In this document: positions 34,638 to 44,589 of the stretch, in pieces
Layout: each line of letters begins with the position of its first letter
Numbering within the stretch: the first letter of the stretch is position 1
Assembly: GCF_947500325.1 (NCBI RefSeq)
Contig: NZ_CANMRQ010000015.1
Location: forward strand, 18,108 to 82,107
Source of the DNA: an uncultured Lacinutrix sp.
GTDB lineage: Bacteria; Bacteroidota; Bacteroidia; Flavobacteriales; Flavobacteriaceae
Length of the DNA stretch: 64,000 nt
Direction: 5' to 3'
Notes under the pieces: generated by a model
What the model was told of the DNA's origin: nothing
The model's database searches: none
The model's input: only the letters and a program-made list of their open reading frames with translations
Translations under genes and position numbers: made by a program

Positions 34638-35976
34638 TAGAATAACACTAATTAAGAACGCCAAAATTGTAAACGAAGGTGTTGTATTTGAGGGAGATAT
34701 CTTAATTGAAGGCGAATTTATAACGAAAATTGATCGTTCAATTAGTCCAAAATCTGCTGATGTGAATGTATTTGATGCAGAAGGTAAGTATGTTATTCCT
34801 GGAGCTATTGATGATCAAGTGCATTTTAGAGAGCCAGGTTTAACGCATAAAGCAAATATAGAAACCGAATCTCGTGCAGCTATTGCTGGAGGTATTACGT
34901 CGTTTATTGAGATGCCTAATACTAATCCACAAACAACTACTATTGAAAAATTAAATGAAAAATTTGATATAGCAAAAAATACTTCTTATGCGAACTATTC
35001 TTTTATGTTTGGTGGGACTAATGATAATTTAGATGAAATATTAAAAGTAGACCCTAAACAAGTAGCAGCTTTGAAATTATTCTTAGGATCTTCTACAGGT
35101 AATATGCTTGTGGATAATCCAGAGGTGCTAGAAAAAATATTTTCTAGTACAGATTTATTAATTGCAGTACATTGTGAAGACGAGGCAACAATAAAAGCAA
35201 ATACAGAAGTATATAAAGAACGCTATGGTGATGATATTCCTGTTAAGTTTCACCCTATTATTCGTAGTGAAGAAGCATGTTATATTTCTTCATCTAAAGC
35301 TATAGAGTTAGCAAAGAAAACAGGTGCTAGATTGCACGTGTTTCATTTGTCAACAGGTAAAGAAACGGCGCTTTTTGATAATAAAATACCTTTAAGTGAA
35401 AAGAAAATTACTGCAGAGGTTTGTATTCATCACCTTTGGTTTAATGATAAAGATTATGATGAAAAAGGAACATTAATAAAATGGAATCCTGCTGTAAAAA
35501 CTGAAAATGATAGAAGTCAGCTTTTAAAAGCATTACTAGATGATCGTATAGATGTTATAGCTACAGATCATGCACCGCATACAATAGAGGAGAAAAGTAA
35601 TGTGTATACTAAAGCACCTTCTGGTGGGCCATTAGTACAACATGCTCTACCAGCTTTATTAGAAATGTATCATCAAGGGCAAATTTCTATAGAAAAAATT
35701 GTAGAAAAAATGTGTCATAATCCAGCTATATTATTTCAAATAGAAAAAAGAGGTTATATAAAAGAAGGTTATTATGCAGATTTAGTGATTATAGATTTAA
35801 ATAAACCTTGGACTGTTAATAAGGATAATATTCTGTATAAATGTGGTTGGTCTCCTTTTGAAGGAACAACATTTAAATCTAGAATTTTATATACATTTAT
35901 TAATGGTGGATTAGCGTATAAAAACTTCAAGTTTTATGATACTAAATACGCAAAGCAATTAACTTTTAATAGATAA
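34630..35976 (+). CDS. pyrC: Dihydroorotase (Bacteroidetes type)
   Basis: A 448-residue amidohydrolase. The expected family blocks are [15 protein letters not shown] (residues about 62-76), [17 protein letters not shown] and ATDHAPHT. Dihydroorotase closes carbamoyl aspartate to dihydroorotate in pyrimidine synthesis. At the first metal site the usual H-x-H reads Q-V-H (Gln63, His65), so one His ligand is replaced. I recall the same [10 protein letters not shown] in other Bacteroidetes dihydroorotases. The gene overlaps the glycosyltransferase upstream and is followed after 2 bases by a DUF4296 lipoprotein. Confidence 0.9.
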   Translation: MSDRITLIKNAKIVNEGVVFEGDILIEGEFITKIDRSISPKSADVNVFDAEGKYVIPGAIDDQVHFREPGLTHKANIETESRAAIAGGITSFIEMPNTNPQTTTIEKLNEKFDIAKNTSYANYSFMFGGTNDNLDEILKVDPKQVAALKLFLGSSTGNMLVDNPEVLEKIFSSTDLLIAVHCEDEATIKANTEVYKERYGDDIPVKFHPIIRSEEACYISSSKAIELAKKTGARLHVFHLSTGKETALFDNKIPLSEKKITAEVCIHHLWFNDKDYDEKGTLIKWNPAVKTENDRSQLLKALLDDRIDVIATDHAPHTIEEKSNVYTKAPSGGPLVQHALPALLEMYHQGQISIEKIVEKMCHNPAILFQIEKRGYIKEGYYADLVIIDLNKPWTVNKDNILYKCGWSPFEGTTFKSRILYTFINGGLAYKNFKFYDTKYAKQLTFNR

Positions 35977-35978
35977 TA

Positions 35979-36494
35979 ATGAAGTTTTACTACGGCATAT
36001 TATTAATATTAGGGATGTTATTTACATCTTGTTATAATGTTGAGAAACCAGAAAAACCTAAAGATTTATTGTCTCAAGATGAAATGGTTGCGATATTGGT
36101 AGATATGGCTATAATATCTTCTGCTAAGGGAACTAATAAAAAGAAAATAGAAAATATAGGAATCGCCCCAAATGAGTATATTTTTAAAAGACATAATATA
36201 GATAGTATACGCTTTAATAATAGTAATAATTTTTATGCTTATAATATTGACAAGTATACTGAAATATATAAACAAGTAGAAGATAGTTTAACAGTTCTAA
36301 GGGATGTCTATAAAGAAATTGAAGCCAAAGAGAAAAAAGAAAAAACGATAAGAGATTCTATTAATAAAATAAGAACAATTAAACAAGATTCTATTTATAA
36401 AGCTAATGGAGGCAAAGCTAAATTAAAGAAAATACAATCTCAAAAACAAAAGGGAATAGGAGAACTTAAAAAACAAATAAAAGAGAAAAAGTAA
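35979..36494 (+). CDS. DUF4296 lipoprotein
   Basis: A 171-residue lipoprotein with lipobox FTSC near residue 17. The core block DEMVAILVDMAIISSAKG followed by KRHNIDSIRFNNSNNFYAYNIDKY (in parts) is DUF4296, found only in Bacteroidetes. The C-terminal third is a charged Lys/Glu-rich helix. The function is unknown. It is the last gene of a three-gene operon and its stop abuts the stop of the convergent epimerase gene. Confidence 0.85.
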   Translation: MKFYYGILLILGMLFTSCYNVEKPEKPKDLLSQDEMVAILVDMAIISSAKGTNKKKIENIGIAPNEYIFKRHNIDSIRFNNSNNFYAYNIDKYTEIYKQVEDSLTVLRDVYKEIEAKEKKEKTIRDSINKIRTIKQDSIYKANGGKAKLKKIQSQKQKGIGELKKQIKEKK

Positions 36495-37508
36495 TTAATT
36501 TTTCTGATCTTCTAAAAAGTAGCTAGCAACATTTTCAATACTCTTTGCGATTACCATAAACTTAAAACCTAAAGCTTTAATAATTTTATCATTATTATAA
36601 TAATCTTTAGTCGTTGCAGATTGAGCATTATGTTTACTCATTTGTCTGCGTTTTCCTACGAGTTTATGTCTTAGCCAATCAAATCTCCAAAATAGATTTA
36701 AATGCCATTGTTTGGCTTCTTTTTTTGGTTGTTTTACACCTAATGCAATTGCAGTCTGTTTAGTAAAAGTTTCAAAGCTTAAATTCTCAGAAACTAAAAT
36801 AAAACGCTCATTTATAATATGAGATTGCATAATACCAATCATCGCATTCACAACATCATTTACAGAGACATAACCAGTAACACCTTTTGTGTAGAAAGGT
36901 AAACCTTTATAGATTCGTGTAAATAAACCACCACTACCATATTTCCATATCCCAGGGCCTAATATAATCCCAGGATTAACAATAACTGCATTTAAGCCTT
37001 CTTGGGTGCCACGCCATACTTCCATTTCAGCACCGTATTTAGTAATGGCATACACGCTGTTATCTTTTTCAGGATTCCAATCGGTTTCTTCTGTAATGGG
37101 TTCGTTGTTTTTTGAAGAACCAATAGCAGCAATAGAACTTACATAGCATAACTTTTGAGTTTTATTTGCTAAACATAGATTTACAATGTTTGCAGTACCT
37201 TCTATATTTGTTTTCTTTAGTAAATAAAACTTATCTGGTTCAAAAGATACAAATGCAGCACAATGATATACATGAGTAACATCTTTAAATGCATCGTTTA
37301 AAGACGGTATATCATTAAGGTCTGCAAGAATCCATTCAATTTTATTAAAAAGAGCTTCAGTATTATCATTATAGTAAGAAAAGATGCGTTTTACTATCTC
37401 AAACTTTTTTTTATTTCTGTATATGGCACGAATGTTTTGTTCTTCATTTAACAATTTGTAGAGTAAATGAGCACCTACCATGCCAGTTCCACCTGTAACT
37501 AAAATCAT
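36495..37508 (-). CDS. NAD-dependent epimerase/dehydratase family protein
   Basis: A 337-residue extended short-chain dehydrogenase. The Rossmann motif ILVTGGTGMVGAHLLYKLL opens the protein, YHCAAFVSF lies near residue 82, and the catalytic Tyr-Lys pair appears as YAITKYGAEMEVWR near residue 153. Substrate could be a nucleotide sugar, a dihydroflavonol-type ketone or a sterol-like compound; nothing decides. I used the Met at 37508, where the glycine motif starts, and not the codon at 37532. It diverges from tyrS. Confidence 0.85.
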   Translation of the reverse strand: MILVTGGTGMVGAHLLYKLLNEEQNIRAIYRNKKKFEIVKRIFSYYNDNTEALFNKIEWILADLNDIPSLNDAFKDVTHVYHCAAFVSFEPDKFYLLKKTNIEGTANIVNLCLANKTQKLCYVSSIAAIGSSKNNEPITEETDWNPEKDNSVYAITKYGAEMEVWRGTQEGLNAVIVNPGIILGPGIWKYGSGGLFTRIYKGLPFYTKGVTGYVSVNDVVNAMIGIMQSHIINERFILVSENLSFETFTKQTAIALGVKQPKKEAKQWHLNLFWRFDWLRHKLVGKRRQMSKHNAQSATTKDYYNNDKIIKALGFKFMVIAKSIENVASYFLEDQKN

Positions 37509-37560
37509 AGGTCTAATGTAAGAAATATTCAATATTGTATCTTAATTATGCATTGATTTT

Positions 37561-37568
37561 TATCTTTG
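37561..37568 (+). promoter_or_regulatory. tyrS -7 promoter element
   Basis: TATCTTTG fits TAnnTTTG, 28 bases before the ATG at 37596. The longer reading frame begins inside it and is therefore rejected. Confidence 0.6.
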
Positions 37569-37595
37569 CTATCGATAATAAATAATGCAGTAAAA

Positions 37596-38906
37596 ATGGC
37601 AAATAAGTTTGTAGAAGAATTACGTTGGAGAGGAATGGTACATGATATCATGCCTGGAACAGATGAGCAATTAGATAAAGAAATGACCACAGCCTATGTA
37701 GGCTTCGATCCAACTAGTGATTCTCTACATATTGGTAGTTTAGTTCCAATTATTTTATTAGTGCATATAGAAAAGGCTGGACATAAACCAATAGCTTTAG
37801 TTGGTGGAGCTACAGGTATGATTGGTGATCCATCTGGGAAAAGCGATGAGCGTAATTTATTAGATGAAGCTACTTTGGCGCATAATGTAGCTGGGATTAA
37901 AAATGTATTATCTCGTTTTTTAGATTTTAATTCTCAAGCAGAAAATGCTCCAATCTTAGTAAATAATTACGATTGGATGAAAAATTTCTCATTTATCGAC
38001 TTTGCTAGAGATGTTGGTAAGCGTTTGACGGTGAATTATATGATGGCTAAAGATTCTGTGAAGAAACGATTGTCTGGTGATGATGGCAGTGTTGGAATGT
38101 CGTTTACTGAATTTACTTACCAATTAATTCAAGGTTATGACTTTTACCATTTACATAAAACTATGGGCTGTAAATTACAAATGGGAGGTAGCGATCAATG
38201 GGGAAACATTACTACAGGAACAGAGTTAGTAAGACGAATGAATGTTGGAGATGAAACGGCCAAAGCTTACGCAATGACCTGTCCTTTAATTACTAAAGCA
38301 GATGGTTCTAAGTTTGGAAAAAGCGAAGGTGGTAATGTATGGCTAGATGCCGAAAAAACATCGGTATATAAATTTTATCAATTTTGGTTGAATACAACCG
38401 ATGAAGATGCTGAAAAGTACATTAAGATTTTTACTTTTTTAGACCAAAAAACTATAAGTAATCTTGTTGAAGAACATAAAGAGCATCCACATTTAAGAAC
38501 GTTACAAAAACGTTTAGCTCTTGAAGTAACAACTTTTGTTCATAGTGCAGAAGATTTTGAGAATGCTAAGAAAGCTTCAGGAATTTTATTTAGTAAAAAC
38601 TTCAATGAAGAGATTAGAACATTAGATGAAAAATTATTCTTAGACGTTTTTGAAGGTGTACCTCAAGCAGAAATTTCAAGAACAGAAATTAATGAAGGAT
38701 TAGATATGATTGCTGCATTAGCTGCTAAGACAAATTTCTTAGCTAGTAATGGCGAAGCAAGACGTGCATTAAAAGAGAATGCCGTGTCGGTAAATAAAAA
38801 TAAAGTTAAAGACGATTATAAAATCACGGATAGCGATTTAATAAATGATAAATACGTAGTATTAAATAAAGGAAAGAAGAATACTTATATTATAAAGGTA
38901 GTATAA
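37596..38906 (+). CDS. tyrS: Tyrosyl-tRNA synthetase
   Basis: A 436-residue class-I synthetase. The HIGH-type motif is HIGS (residues 45-48) in [14 protein letters not shown], and the KMSKS-type motif is KFGKS (239-243). The C-terminal S4-like domain (about residues 365-436) reads [21 protein letters not shown]. The enzyme charges tRNA-Tyr. The start at 37596 gives [14 protein letters not shown], the usual N-terminus. Two terminator-like hairpins follow the gene. Confidence 0.97.
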   Translation: MANKFVEELRWRGMVHDIMPGTDEQLDKEMTTAYVGFDPTSDSLHIGSLVPIILLVHIEKAGHKPIALVGGATGMIGDPSGKSDERNLLDEATLAHNVAGIKNVLSRFLDFNSQAENAPILVNNYDWMKNFSFIDFARDVGKRLTVNYMMAKDSVKKRLSGDDGSVGMSFTEFTYQLIQGYDFYHLHKTMGCKLQMGGSDQWGNITTGTELVRRMNVGDETAKAYAMTCPLITKADGSKFGKSEGGNVWLDAEKTSVYKFYQFWLNTTDEDAEKYIKIFTFLDQKTISNLVEEHKEHPHLRTLQKRLALEVTTFVHSAEDFENAKKASGILFSKNFNEEIRTLDEKLFLDVFEGVPQAEISRTEINEGLDMIAALAAKTNFLASNGEARRALKENAVSVNKNKVKDDYKITDSDLINDKYVVLNKGKKNTYIIKVV

Positions 38907-38918
38907 GTAGTTAAAAGA

Positions 38919-38986
38919 AAGAAGCCTGAATACTGAGAGGTATAACAGGCTTCTAAAAATTAGTCAACCAACTAAACTAATTTTTC
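38919..38986 (+). terminator. Two terminator-like hairpins behind tyrS
   Basis: GAAGCCTG (38921-38928) pairs with CAGGCTTC (38946-38953). AAAAATTAGT (38955-38964) pairs with ACTAATTTTT (38976-38985). Only the second has a T-run on the plus strand, and it may also serve the convergent YHS gene. Confidence 0.75.
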
Positions 38987-38999
38987 TTTAACATAGCTA

Positions 39000-39443
39000 T
39001 TAATCTATTTCATTAATCAATTCCCAATTTTGGTCGGCTTTTTTTTGTAAACCTTTCACATCTTTTTCTAACCATAATTCTAAAGTGTTTGTTCCCCAAG
39101 AATTATAGAATAAATAAAGCTTCCCATCTCGTATTTCGAACGTTTCAGGATCAATAGATACTTTTTTACTTTTCTCTGCTATAGCATAAGCACAGTAGCC
39201 TCCGTATTGCGGTATATATCGTTTAGGGTTTTTATTAAAAGTTTCTAAATGTTCTTTAGAGGAAAACTTGTATTTAACGCCGTCATGAGTCACAGTATAG
39301 TCTTTGCTGCCTTTTTCTGCTTTGTTTTCAAAATAGGAAACAACGTCATAACCTTGAATTATAAAACCTTTTTTAGTGTTATAATCTGTTTGCGCTTGTG
39401 TAGAAATAATTCCGAAGAAAAATAAAATTAAGATTTTTTTCAT
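39000..39443 (-). CDS. Exported YHS-domain protein
   Basis: A 147-residue protein with a signal peptide (residues 1-17, STQAQ). The YHS-like core (about residues 26-85) includes IQGYDVVSYF, YKFSSKEHLETFNKNPKRYIPQYGGYCAYAIA (in parts) and resembles the metal-associated YHS fold of copper and toluene-monooxygenase proteins. Many exported YHS proteins in Bacteroidetes have no known role; metal binding is possible. The LuxE-like gene lies 30 bases upstream on the same strand. Confidence 0.85.
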   Translation of the reverse strand: MKKILILFFFGIISTQAQTDYNTKKGFIIQGYDVVSYFENKAEKGSKDYTVTHDGVKYKFSSKEHLETFNKNPKRYIPQYGGYCAYAIAEKSKKVSIDPETFEIRDGKLYLFYNSWGTNTLELWLEKDVKGLQKKADQNWELINEID

Positions 39444-39473
39444 GACTACTAAGTCGTAGTCTTAATAATATCA

Positions 39474-40454
39474 TTACAAAACCATTAAATTACAACCCCT
39501 AATATCGCTGGTGTCAAACCTACCTATAATTTCGAATGAATTATCAGAATATACACGACCTAAATCTTGAGTTGCAATAAACGAACAAGAATTTATATTG
39601 GCTAGATCAATAATATTTATACCTCCAGATTTTCCTTTAGGTAAAAGTGTTAAGGCATCTTCGGTATCGCGTGTTATAACTCGCATCCAATTAGGACAAT
39701 TAAACACACCATTGCCTTTAGAATAGGCCTGACTTAATAACTCGGTCATGCCATATTCACTATGTATAGTTTTTGTGCCAAAACCTACTTTTAATGTATT
39801 GTGAAGTTCTTCTCTTATAATTTCTTTACGCCTACCTTTCATACCTCCAGTTTCCATAACAATAATATTATTAAGGTTGAAATTATGAGTTTCTATTAAA
39901 TCTAAAAGAGCAAAAGAAACACCAATTAAAAGTACTTTTTTATTGTTTTTATCTAAGGTAATTAATGTGTTACTTAATTCATCTAGATTATCTAAATAAA
40001 AACCACTGTCTTGATGCTTAGATTCTTTTATCATTGCATCTACCATATATATTAATGAAGATCCATCTCTTTCTATGTAGCTTGGTAATAAAGCTAAAAT
40101 TACATAGTCCTCTACATTTCCATAAAAACGTTGAAATGCTTTAGTAAAACTCTTTTCATAAATACTAAGATTTGTAATATGATGTTTACTTGTTGTAGTA
40201 CCTGTTGTACCACTACTAGTAAAAGTTTTTGTAATAGTTCCTTTAGAACTTAATATGTTGTGCGATTTAAAAAATTGAATGGGAAGAAAAGGAATGTCTT
40301 CAATATGTTTTATATCGCTAGGATGTTTATATAATAAATCGCAAAAAGAGCGATAAACCAAATTATTATCAAATTGAAATTTAAAAACCTTTAAAGCCAT
40401 AGCGTTAAATTCGGCTTCAGTTTTTATATTAAAAATGTCTTTGGTATTAATCAT
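39474..40454 (-). CDS. LuxE-like acyl-activating enzyme
   Basis: A 326-residue soluble protein of the acyl-protein synthetase/LuxE family. The nucleotide motif TFTSSGTTGTTTSKHHI (about residues 80-96) is the adenylate-forming signature, and HSEYGMTELLSQAYS near residue 228 matches the second motif of ANL-like enzymes. It should activate a carboxylic acid as acyl-AMP. No luciferase genes are near, so bioluminescence is not implied. The substrate is unknown. The YHS gene follows. Confidence 0.85.
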   Translation of the reverse strand: MINTKDIFNIKTEAEFNAMALKVFKFQFDNNLVYRSFCDLLYKHPSDIKHIEDIPFLPIQFFKSHNILSSKGTITKTFTSSGTTGTTTSKHHITNLSIYEKSFTKAFQRFYGNVEDYVILALLPSYIERDGSSLIYMVDAMIKESKHQDSGFYLDNLDELSNTLITLDKNNKKVLLIGVSFALLDLIETHNFNLNNIIVMETGGMKGRRKEIIREELHNTLKVGFGTKTIHSEYGMTELLSQAYSKGNGVFNCPNWMRVITRDTEDALTLLPKGKSGGINIIDLANINSCSFIATQDLGRVYSDNSFEIIGRFDTSDIRGCNLMVL

Positions 40455-40479
40455 TATTAAACAAAAATAAATAAAATAA

Positions 40480-40510
40480 AAAAGAGCGTTACCATAGATA
40501 ACGCTCTTTT
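40480..40510 (-). terminator. Intrinsic terminator behind the T9SS gene
   Basis: AAAAGAGCGTTA and TAACGCTCTTTT form a 12-bp stem with a 7-base loop. On the minus strand it is followed by a T-rich run and ends the gene at 40530-42599. Confidence 0.9.
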
Positions 40511-40529
40511 AAATTTAAAAAATTTGGAT

Positions 40530-42599
40530 TTATTCAATTACTAATTTCTTAGTTGTTGAAGCTCCGTTTTGAGTTAATTTTACTAAGTATACTCCAGAAT
40601 TTAAATTAGATACATTTAATGTATTATTCTCTAATTCTTGAGCGATAACTTGTTTTCCTAAAATATTGTATACTGTTACATTTACAGCTTCATTTGAAGT
40701 TGTTTTAATGTTTACAAACCCTGTGTTTGATGGGTTAGGATAGATTGAGAAGTTTGAAGTTTCAAAACTATCTACAGATAATGTATTGTTGTCATTTATA
40801 GCGCCTGGCGTTCCTAAGTCGCCATCTCCATACATAGTAACAGCAACACTCCAGTTTGCACCATTGTCATTATCGGTACTATTTAATTTTTGAATATCTA
40901 ACTCCATACTTACTCCTGTTGGATCAGGGAAAGTAGCACCATTATCCCAAAGAACTTCATCAATAACAGTTGCTCCACATTGAATAGAAATTTCATCTGA
41001 GCCATTACCTAAAAACGTAGAAGTACCATCATAAACATAATCAGGAGTAATTCCTCCATTTGTCATTGGATTTGCACTAGCTACAAAAACAGCATAACCA
41101 TTTCCGGGAACAACCACAGAAGAAGTAATAGTAAAGTTTTCACCTGCATTAGTTAGATCAACAATCTCCCATCCTACCATGTCAATTGCAGATCCAGTAG
41201 TGTTATAAACTTCAAAATATTCACCTAAATTATCTGAAACAGCATTTGGGTTTTGCATGATCTCAGTAATGATAATGTCTCCAACATTAGCACATGTTGC
41301 AGCTGGTGTAACACTACCCGTTAATGGTCTTATTTCATTTGTAACTCCTGTTGTAGATACTATTAAATCTCCCATGTAATTAGCTTCTAATAAACCAGCA
41401 ACCATTCTAATATATATAGTGGTTGGATCTACTGAACCAGGATTAGTTAAAGGCGCAACAACAGATGTTGCAAAGCCAGTAGCTGTTGTTAAAGATACTT
41501 CAAAATTTGATGGAGCTGTTATTGTTATTCCAGTAGTTAAAAATAATCCAGAAACAGAAATAGTGTCTTCGCCAGAAGGTCCAGAACCTTCAGGGTAGTT
41601 AAATGGGTCTATTGTTCCGTTTACAGTAATTTGCGGTGTTGCAGGTGAAACGGTTCCAGTAAGAGCTAATGTAGAGTCTGTAGCACCTGTTGCAGAAGCT
41701 GTAATATCTCCCATGTATGTGTTAGAAGTTAATCCAGAAACTAAACGAACATATACTGGTGTGGAAGCTACAGTTCCTGGTGCAGTTAGTACAGCACTAA
41801 CAGAATTAGAATAAGGTCCACCAGAGGTTAATGATATCTCAAAATTTGTTGGAGCGTTTACAGTAATATTTGTAGTTAAATTAATTCCAGAAACATTAAA
41901 GCTATCTTCATTTGATGGGCCATTGCCTTCAAAATAATCCAAACTAGATACTGAGCCAGTTATTGAAACTGTAGGAGTGCTAGACATTGTAGTTGTATAA
42001 GTTCCGATACCACCCATTAAAGTTTCAAAAGTATCCATTCCGCCTTGACAGGTTCCTAAAGTATTTAAAGTTCCAGCTCCAGGAATAGTCCATTCAGATT
42101 CTGTAAAAGTAGCATTAGGTCCATTGCCATCTACACGTTTAGCATAAGAGTCAGCATATTCCCATGTTTGTCCTGATCCATCAACACTATCAACACCATA
42201 TTGGTCTACAACCATTGAATTTGCAGTTACAATAATTCTAACTCTATCATCACCATTCAAGTTCATTGTTCCAGTTGTTAATGTTGGAGCACTAGCTATT
42301 GAAGGAAATTCACTTGCTATGGCAGTAGCACTTCCAGTAGTTGTTACATATACAAAGGCATTAGTTACAGTTCCAAGAGCACTAAGATCTTGAGTAGCTC
42401 CCCAAGTTGTATTTGCATTTGTTTGATTCTCTAAAGAATATAAAGAAAAATCAACTATACCATCTGCATAAATTTCTAATAATTTTGGATTTCCACCAGA
42501 ACAGTCTCCATCTACAATTGCTGTAATAATTGGCATGTTCTGCCCCAAAGAGGTCGCGGTTATCAAAATTGTTAGTAATAAAAAGTAGATTTTTTTCAT
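40530..42599 (-). CDS. Large T9SS cargo with lamin-tail domain
   Basis: A 689-residue exported protein. Residues 1-19 are a signal peptide. Residues about 210-315 and 318-425 are two copies of one Ig-like repeat (each with an EGxGPSxED motif and a closing GSV or GTV strand). A lamin-tail domain follows (about 430-590, GDIIITEIMQNPNAVSDNLGEYFEVYN in parts), then a type-A Por sorting domain (about 615-689, FSIYPNPSNTGFVNIK, ending KKLVIE). It should be secreted by the type IX system and attached to the surface. Ligand or enzyme activity is not evident. Confidence 0.9.
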   Translation of the reverse strand: MKKIYFLLLTILITATSLGQNMPIITAIVDGDCSGGNPKLLEIYADGIVDFSLYSLENQTNANTTWGATQDLSALGTVTNAFVYVTTTGSATAIASEFPSIASAPTLTTGTMNLNGDDRVRIIVTANSMVVDQYGVDSVDGSGQTWEYADSYAKRVDGNGPNATFTESEWTIPGAGTLNTLGTCQGGMDTFETLMGGIGTYTTTMSSTPTVSITGSVSSLDYFEGNGPSNEDSFNVSGINLTTNITVNAPTNFEISLTSGGPYSNSVSAVLTAPGTVASTPVYVRLVSGLTSNTYMGDITASATGATDSTLALTGTVSPATPQITVNGTIDPFNYPEGSGPSGEDTISVSGLFLTTGITITAPSNFEVSLTTATGFATSVVAPLTNPGSVDPTTIYIRMVAGLLEANYMGDLIVSTTGVTNEIRPLTGSVTPAATCANVGDIIITEIMQNPNAVSDNLGEYFEVYNTTGSAIDMVGWEIVDLTNAGENFTITSSVVVPGNGYAVFVASANPMTNGGITPDYVYDGTSTFLGNGSDEISIQCGATVIDEVLWDNGATFPDPTGVSMELDIQKLNSTDNDNGANWSVAVTMYGDGDLGTPGAINDNNTLSVDSFETSNFSIYPNPSNTGFVNIKTTSNEAVNVTVYNILGKQVIAQELENNTLNVSNLNSGVYLVKLTQNGASTTKKLVIE

Positions 42600-42623
42600 A
42601 ATTGTTTATTTAAAATTAGTTTA

Positions 42624-42631
42624 CAAATATA
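42624..42631 (-). promoter_or_regulatory. -7 promoter element for the T9SS gene
   Basis: The minus strand reads TATATTTG here, 25 bases before the ATG at 42599. An inverted repeat (ATTGCAA / TTGCAAT, 42659-42674) lies upstream and might be an operator. Confidence 0.55.
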
Positions 42632-42798
42632 AGCATAATAAATAGTTAAGCCAGTTTATTGCAATTTTGCAATAGATTTTTAACGATATAATAACATAAA
42701 GAGGTGATTTTTAATGCTAGGATACTATAGTTTATAATCTACTAAACGGTTTAAATTTAAGTTAGACCAATGTTACTATAATGTTATTAATTTCTTGA

Positions 42799-42814
42799 AC
42801 ATTATATATAATGT
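42799..42814. promoter_or_regulatory. 16-bp perfect palindrome before the response-regulator operon
   Basis: ACATTATATATAATGT is self-complementary over all 16 bases. It lies 10 bases before a -7-like TATCTTTA (42824-42831), where a -33 element would be, and 45 bases before the response-regulator start. It is a candidate operator; AT-rich composition makes chance palindromes more likely. Confidence 0.5.
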
Positions 42815-42858
42815 GAATAATTTTATCTTTACGTTATTATAATTAACCAAAAAATATA

Positions 42859-43542
42859 ATGAATAAACAGGACATAAAAATACTACTTGTAGATGATGAG
42901 CCAGATATTCTAGAAATTGTAAGCTACAATCTCTCAAATGAAGGTTATCAAGTTATAACTGCAGGAAATGGTATAGATGGTGTTGCAAAAGCTAAAAAAG
43001 AAAAACCTCATTTAATTGTTTTAGATGTTATGATGCCTGAAATGGATGGTATTGAAGCATGTGAACAAATAAGAAAAGTACCAGATTTAAAAAATACTAT
43101 AATAACATTTCTAACAGCAAGAGGCGAAGATTATTCTCAAGTGGCTGGTTTTGATGCTGGTGCCGATGATTATATTACAAAACCAATTAAACCAAAAGTT
43201 TTGGTTAGTAAAGTAAAAGCATTATTACGTCGTTTAAAAACTGATGATTCTAATGACTCTATATTAAAATTAGGTGGCCTAATAATTAATAAAGATGAAT
43301 ATAAAATTTCATTGAACGGAAAAGAAATTCTCTTGCCCAAAAAAGAGTTTGAACTTTTATGTCTATTAGCTTCAAAGCCAGGCAAAGTGTTTAAAAGAGA
43401 GGATATTTTAGAAAAAATATGGGGAAATGAAGTTGTTGTAGGTGGTAGAACTATTGATGTGCATATTAGAAAAGTGAGAGAAAAAGTAGGAGATAAATCA
43501 ATAAAGACCATAAAAGGTGTCGGCTATAAATTTATAGACTAG
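42859..43542 (+). CDS. OmpR/PhoB-type response regulator
   Basis: A 227-residue regulator. The receiver domain has DDE at residues 12-14, phospho-acceptor Asp56 in LIVLDVMMPEMDG, and the Lys in YITKPIKP. The C-terminal winged helix (about residues 130-225) ends GGRTIDVHIRKVREKVG and IKTIKGVGYKF, typical of the OmpR/PhoB class. A PhoR-like kinase gene starts 9 bases downstream. Control of phosphate uptake is possible by analogy, but no pst or phoU gene is in the window. Confidence 0.94.
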   Translation: MNKQDIKILLVDDEPDILEIVSYNLSNEGYQVITAGNGIDGVAKAKKEKPHLIVLDVMMPEMDGIEACEQIRKVPDLKNTIITFLTARGEDYSQVAGFDAGADDYITKPIKPKVLVSKVKALLRRLKTDDSNDSILKLGGLIINKDEYKISLNGKEILLPKKEFELLCLLASKPGKVFKREDILEKIWGNEVVVGGRTIDVHIRKVREKVGDKSIKTIKGVGYKFID

Positions 43543-43551
43543 TTAATAGAT

Positions 43552-44589
43552 ATGAAATTAAAGAAAACATATAAGTTTGCCTTTAGAACCTCTCTGTTTA
43601 TAACGGTTGTTTTAACGCTCATAATGAGCGTTTTTTTATATGTTTTTTACGATTTAAAGCTATTACCTTTAGTTGTCTTTAGTTTGATTTGTTACGGTGT
43701 GTCTTTTTTAATAATTCAGTATAGAGTTCAAAACTTTATTTATAGAAGAGTAAAACAAATATATGCAGACTTAACGCTTTTAGAATCTACATCCTTTAGA
43801 AAAGAAAGAATAACTACAGACATGGTTACTTTAACAGAAGAAATAGATAGGTTTGCAAGAGATAGAAAAATAGAAATAGAAACACTAAAAGATAGAGAAG
43901 AGTATAGAAAAGAGTTTTTAGGTAATGTATCACATGAATTAAAAACACCACTGTTTACTGTACAAGGTTATCTAGAGACTTTAATTGATGGAGCTGCAGA
44001 CGATGAGAAAATAAGAGAGAAATATTTAGATAGGGCAAATAAAGGCGTAGAGCGATTAATTTATATTGTTAAAGATTTAGATATGATCACTAAATTAGAA
44101 GTTGGTGATTTGAGATTAGAACCAGAAACTTTTGATATTGTTGAGTTAATTAGTAGTGTTTTTGAATTATTCGAAATGAAATCTGCAAAGAAAAAGATTA
44201 CACTAACTTTCGATATAGATTATAATACTCCTATATATGTTAAAGCAGATAAAGAGAAAATTCAGCAAATATTAACAAACCTTATTGTTAACTCTATTAA
44301 ATATGGTAGGGAAAAAGGTACAACCGAGGTAAGTATCGAAAACCTTATTAAAAATAAGGTTATCGTTCGTGTAACAGATAATGGAGAAGGTATTGCTAAA
44401 GAAAATATACCAAGACTATTTGAACGTTTTTATCGTGTAGATAAAAGTGGTTCTAGAAAAGAAGGTGGTTCTGGTTTAGGTTTAGCTATTGTGAAGCATA
44501 TTATAGAAGCTCACGATGAAAAAATATATATTGAAAGTGAATTAGGCGTAGGAAGTGAATTTTCTTTTACTTTAGAAAAGACTGAATAA
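43552..44589 (+). CDS. PhoR-like sensor histidine kinase
   Basis: A 345-residue kinase with two N-terminal membrane segments (about residues 13-31 and 38-56) and almost no extracytoplasmic loop. The acceptor His128 is in GNVSHELKTPLFTVQGYLETL. The ATPase domain carries NLIVNSIKYGRE, VTDNGEGI, and GGSGLGLAIVKHIIEAH. Such a kinase usually senses through partner proteins, as PhoR does through Pst/PhoU. Its end overlaps the convergent glycosyltransferase gene by 18 bases. Confidence 0.94.
   Translation: MKLKKTYKFAFRTSLFITVVLTLIMSVFLYVFYDLKLLPLVVFSLICYGVSFLIIQYRVQNFIYRRVKQIYADLTLLESTSFRKERITTDMVTLTEEIDRFARDRKIEIETLKDREEYRKEFLGNVSHELKTPLFTVQGYLETLIDGAADDEKIREKYLDRANKGVERLIYIVKDLDMITKLEVGDLRLEPETFDIVELISSVFELFEMKSAKKKITLTFDIDYNTPIYVKADKEKIQQILTNLIVNSIKYGREKGTTEVSIENLIKNKVIVRVTDNGEGIAKENIPRLFERFYRVDKSGSRKEGGSGLGLAIVKHIIEAHDEKIYIESELGVGSEFSFTLEKTE

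Noticed and set aside
39474..40454. Bioluminescence locus
   Set aside because: LuxE-like enzymes are common without luciferase, and no luxA, luxB, luxC or luxD gene is near.
40530..42599. Tandem DNA repeat in the large T9SS gene
   Set aside because: The repetition is two diverged Ig-like protein domains, not a short DNA repeat.
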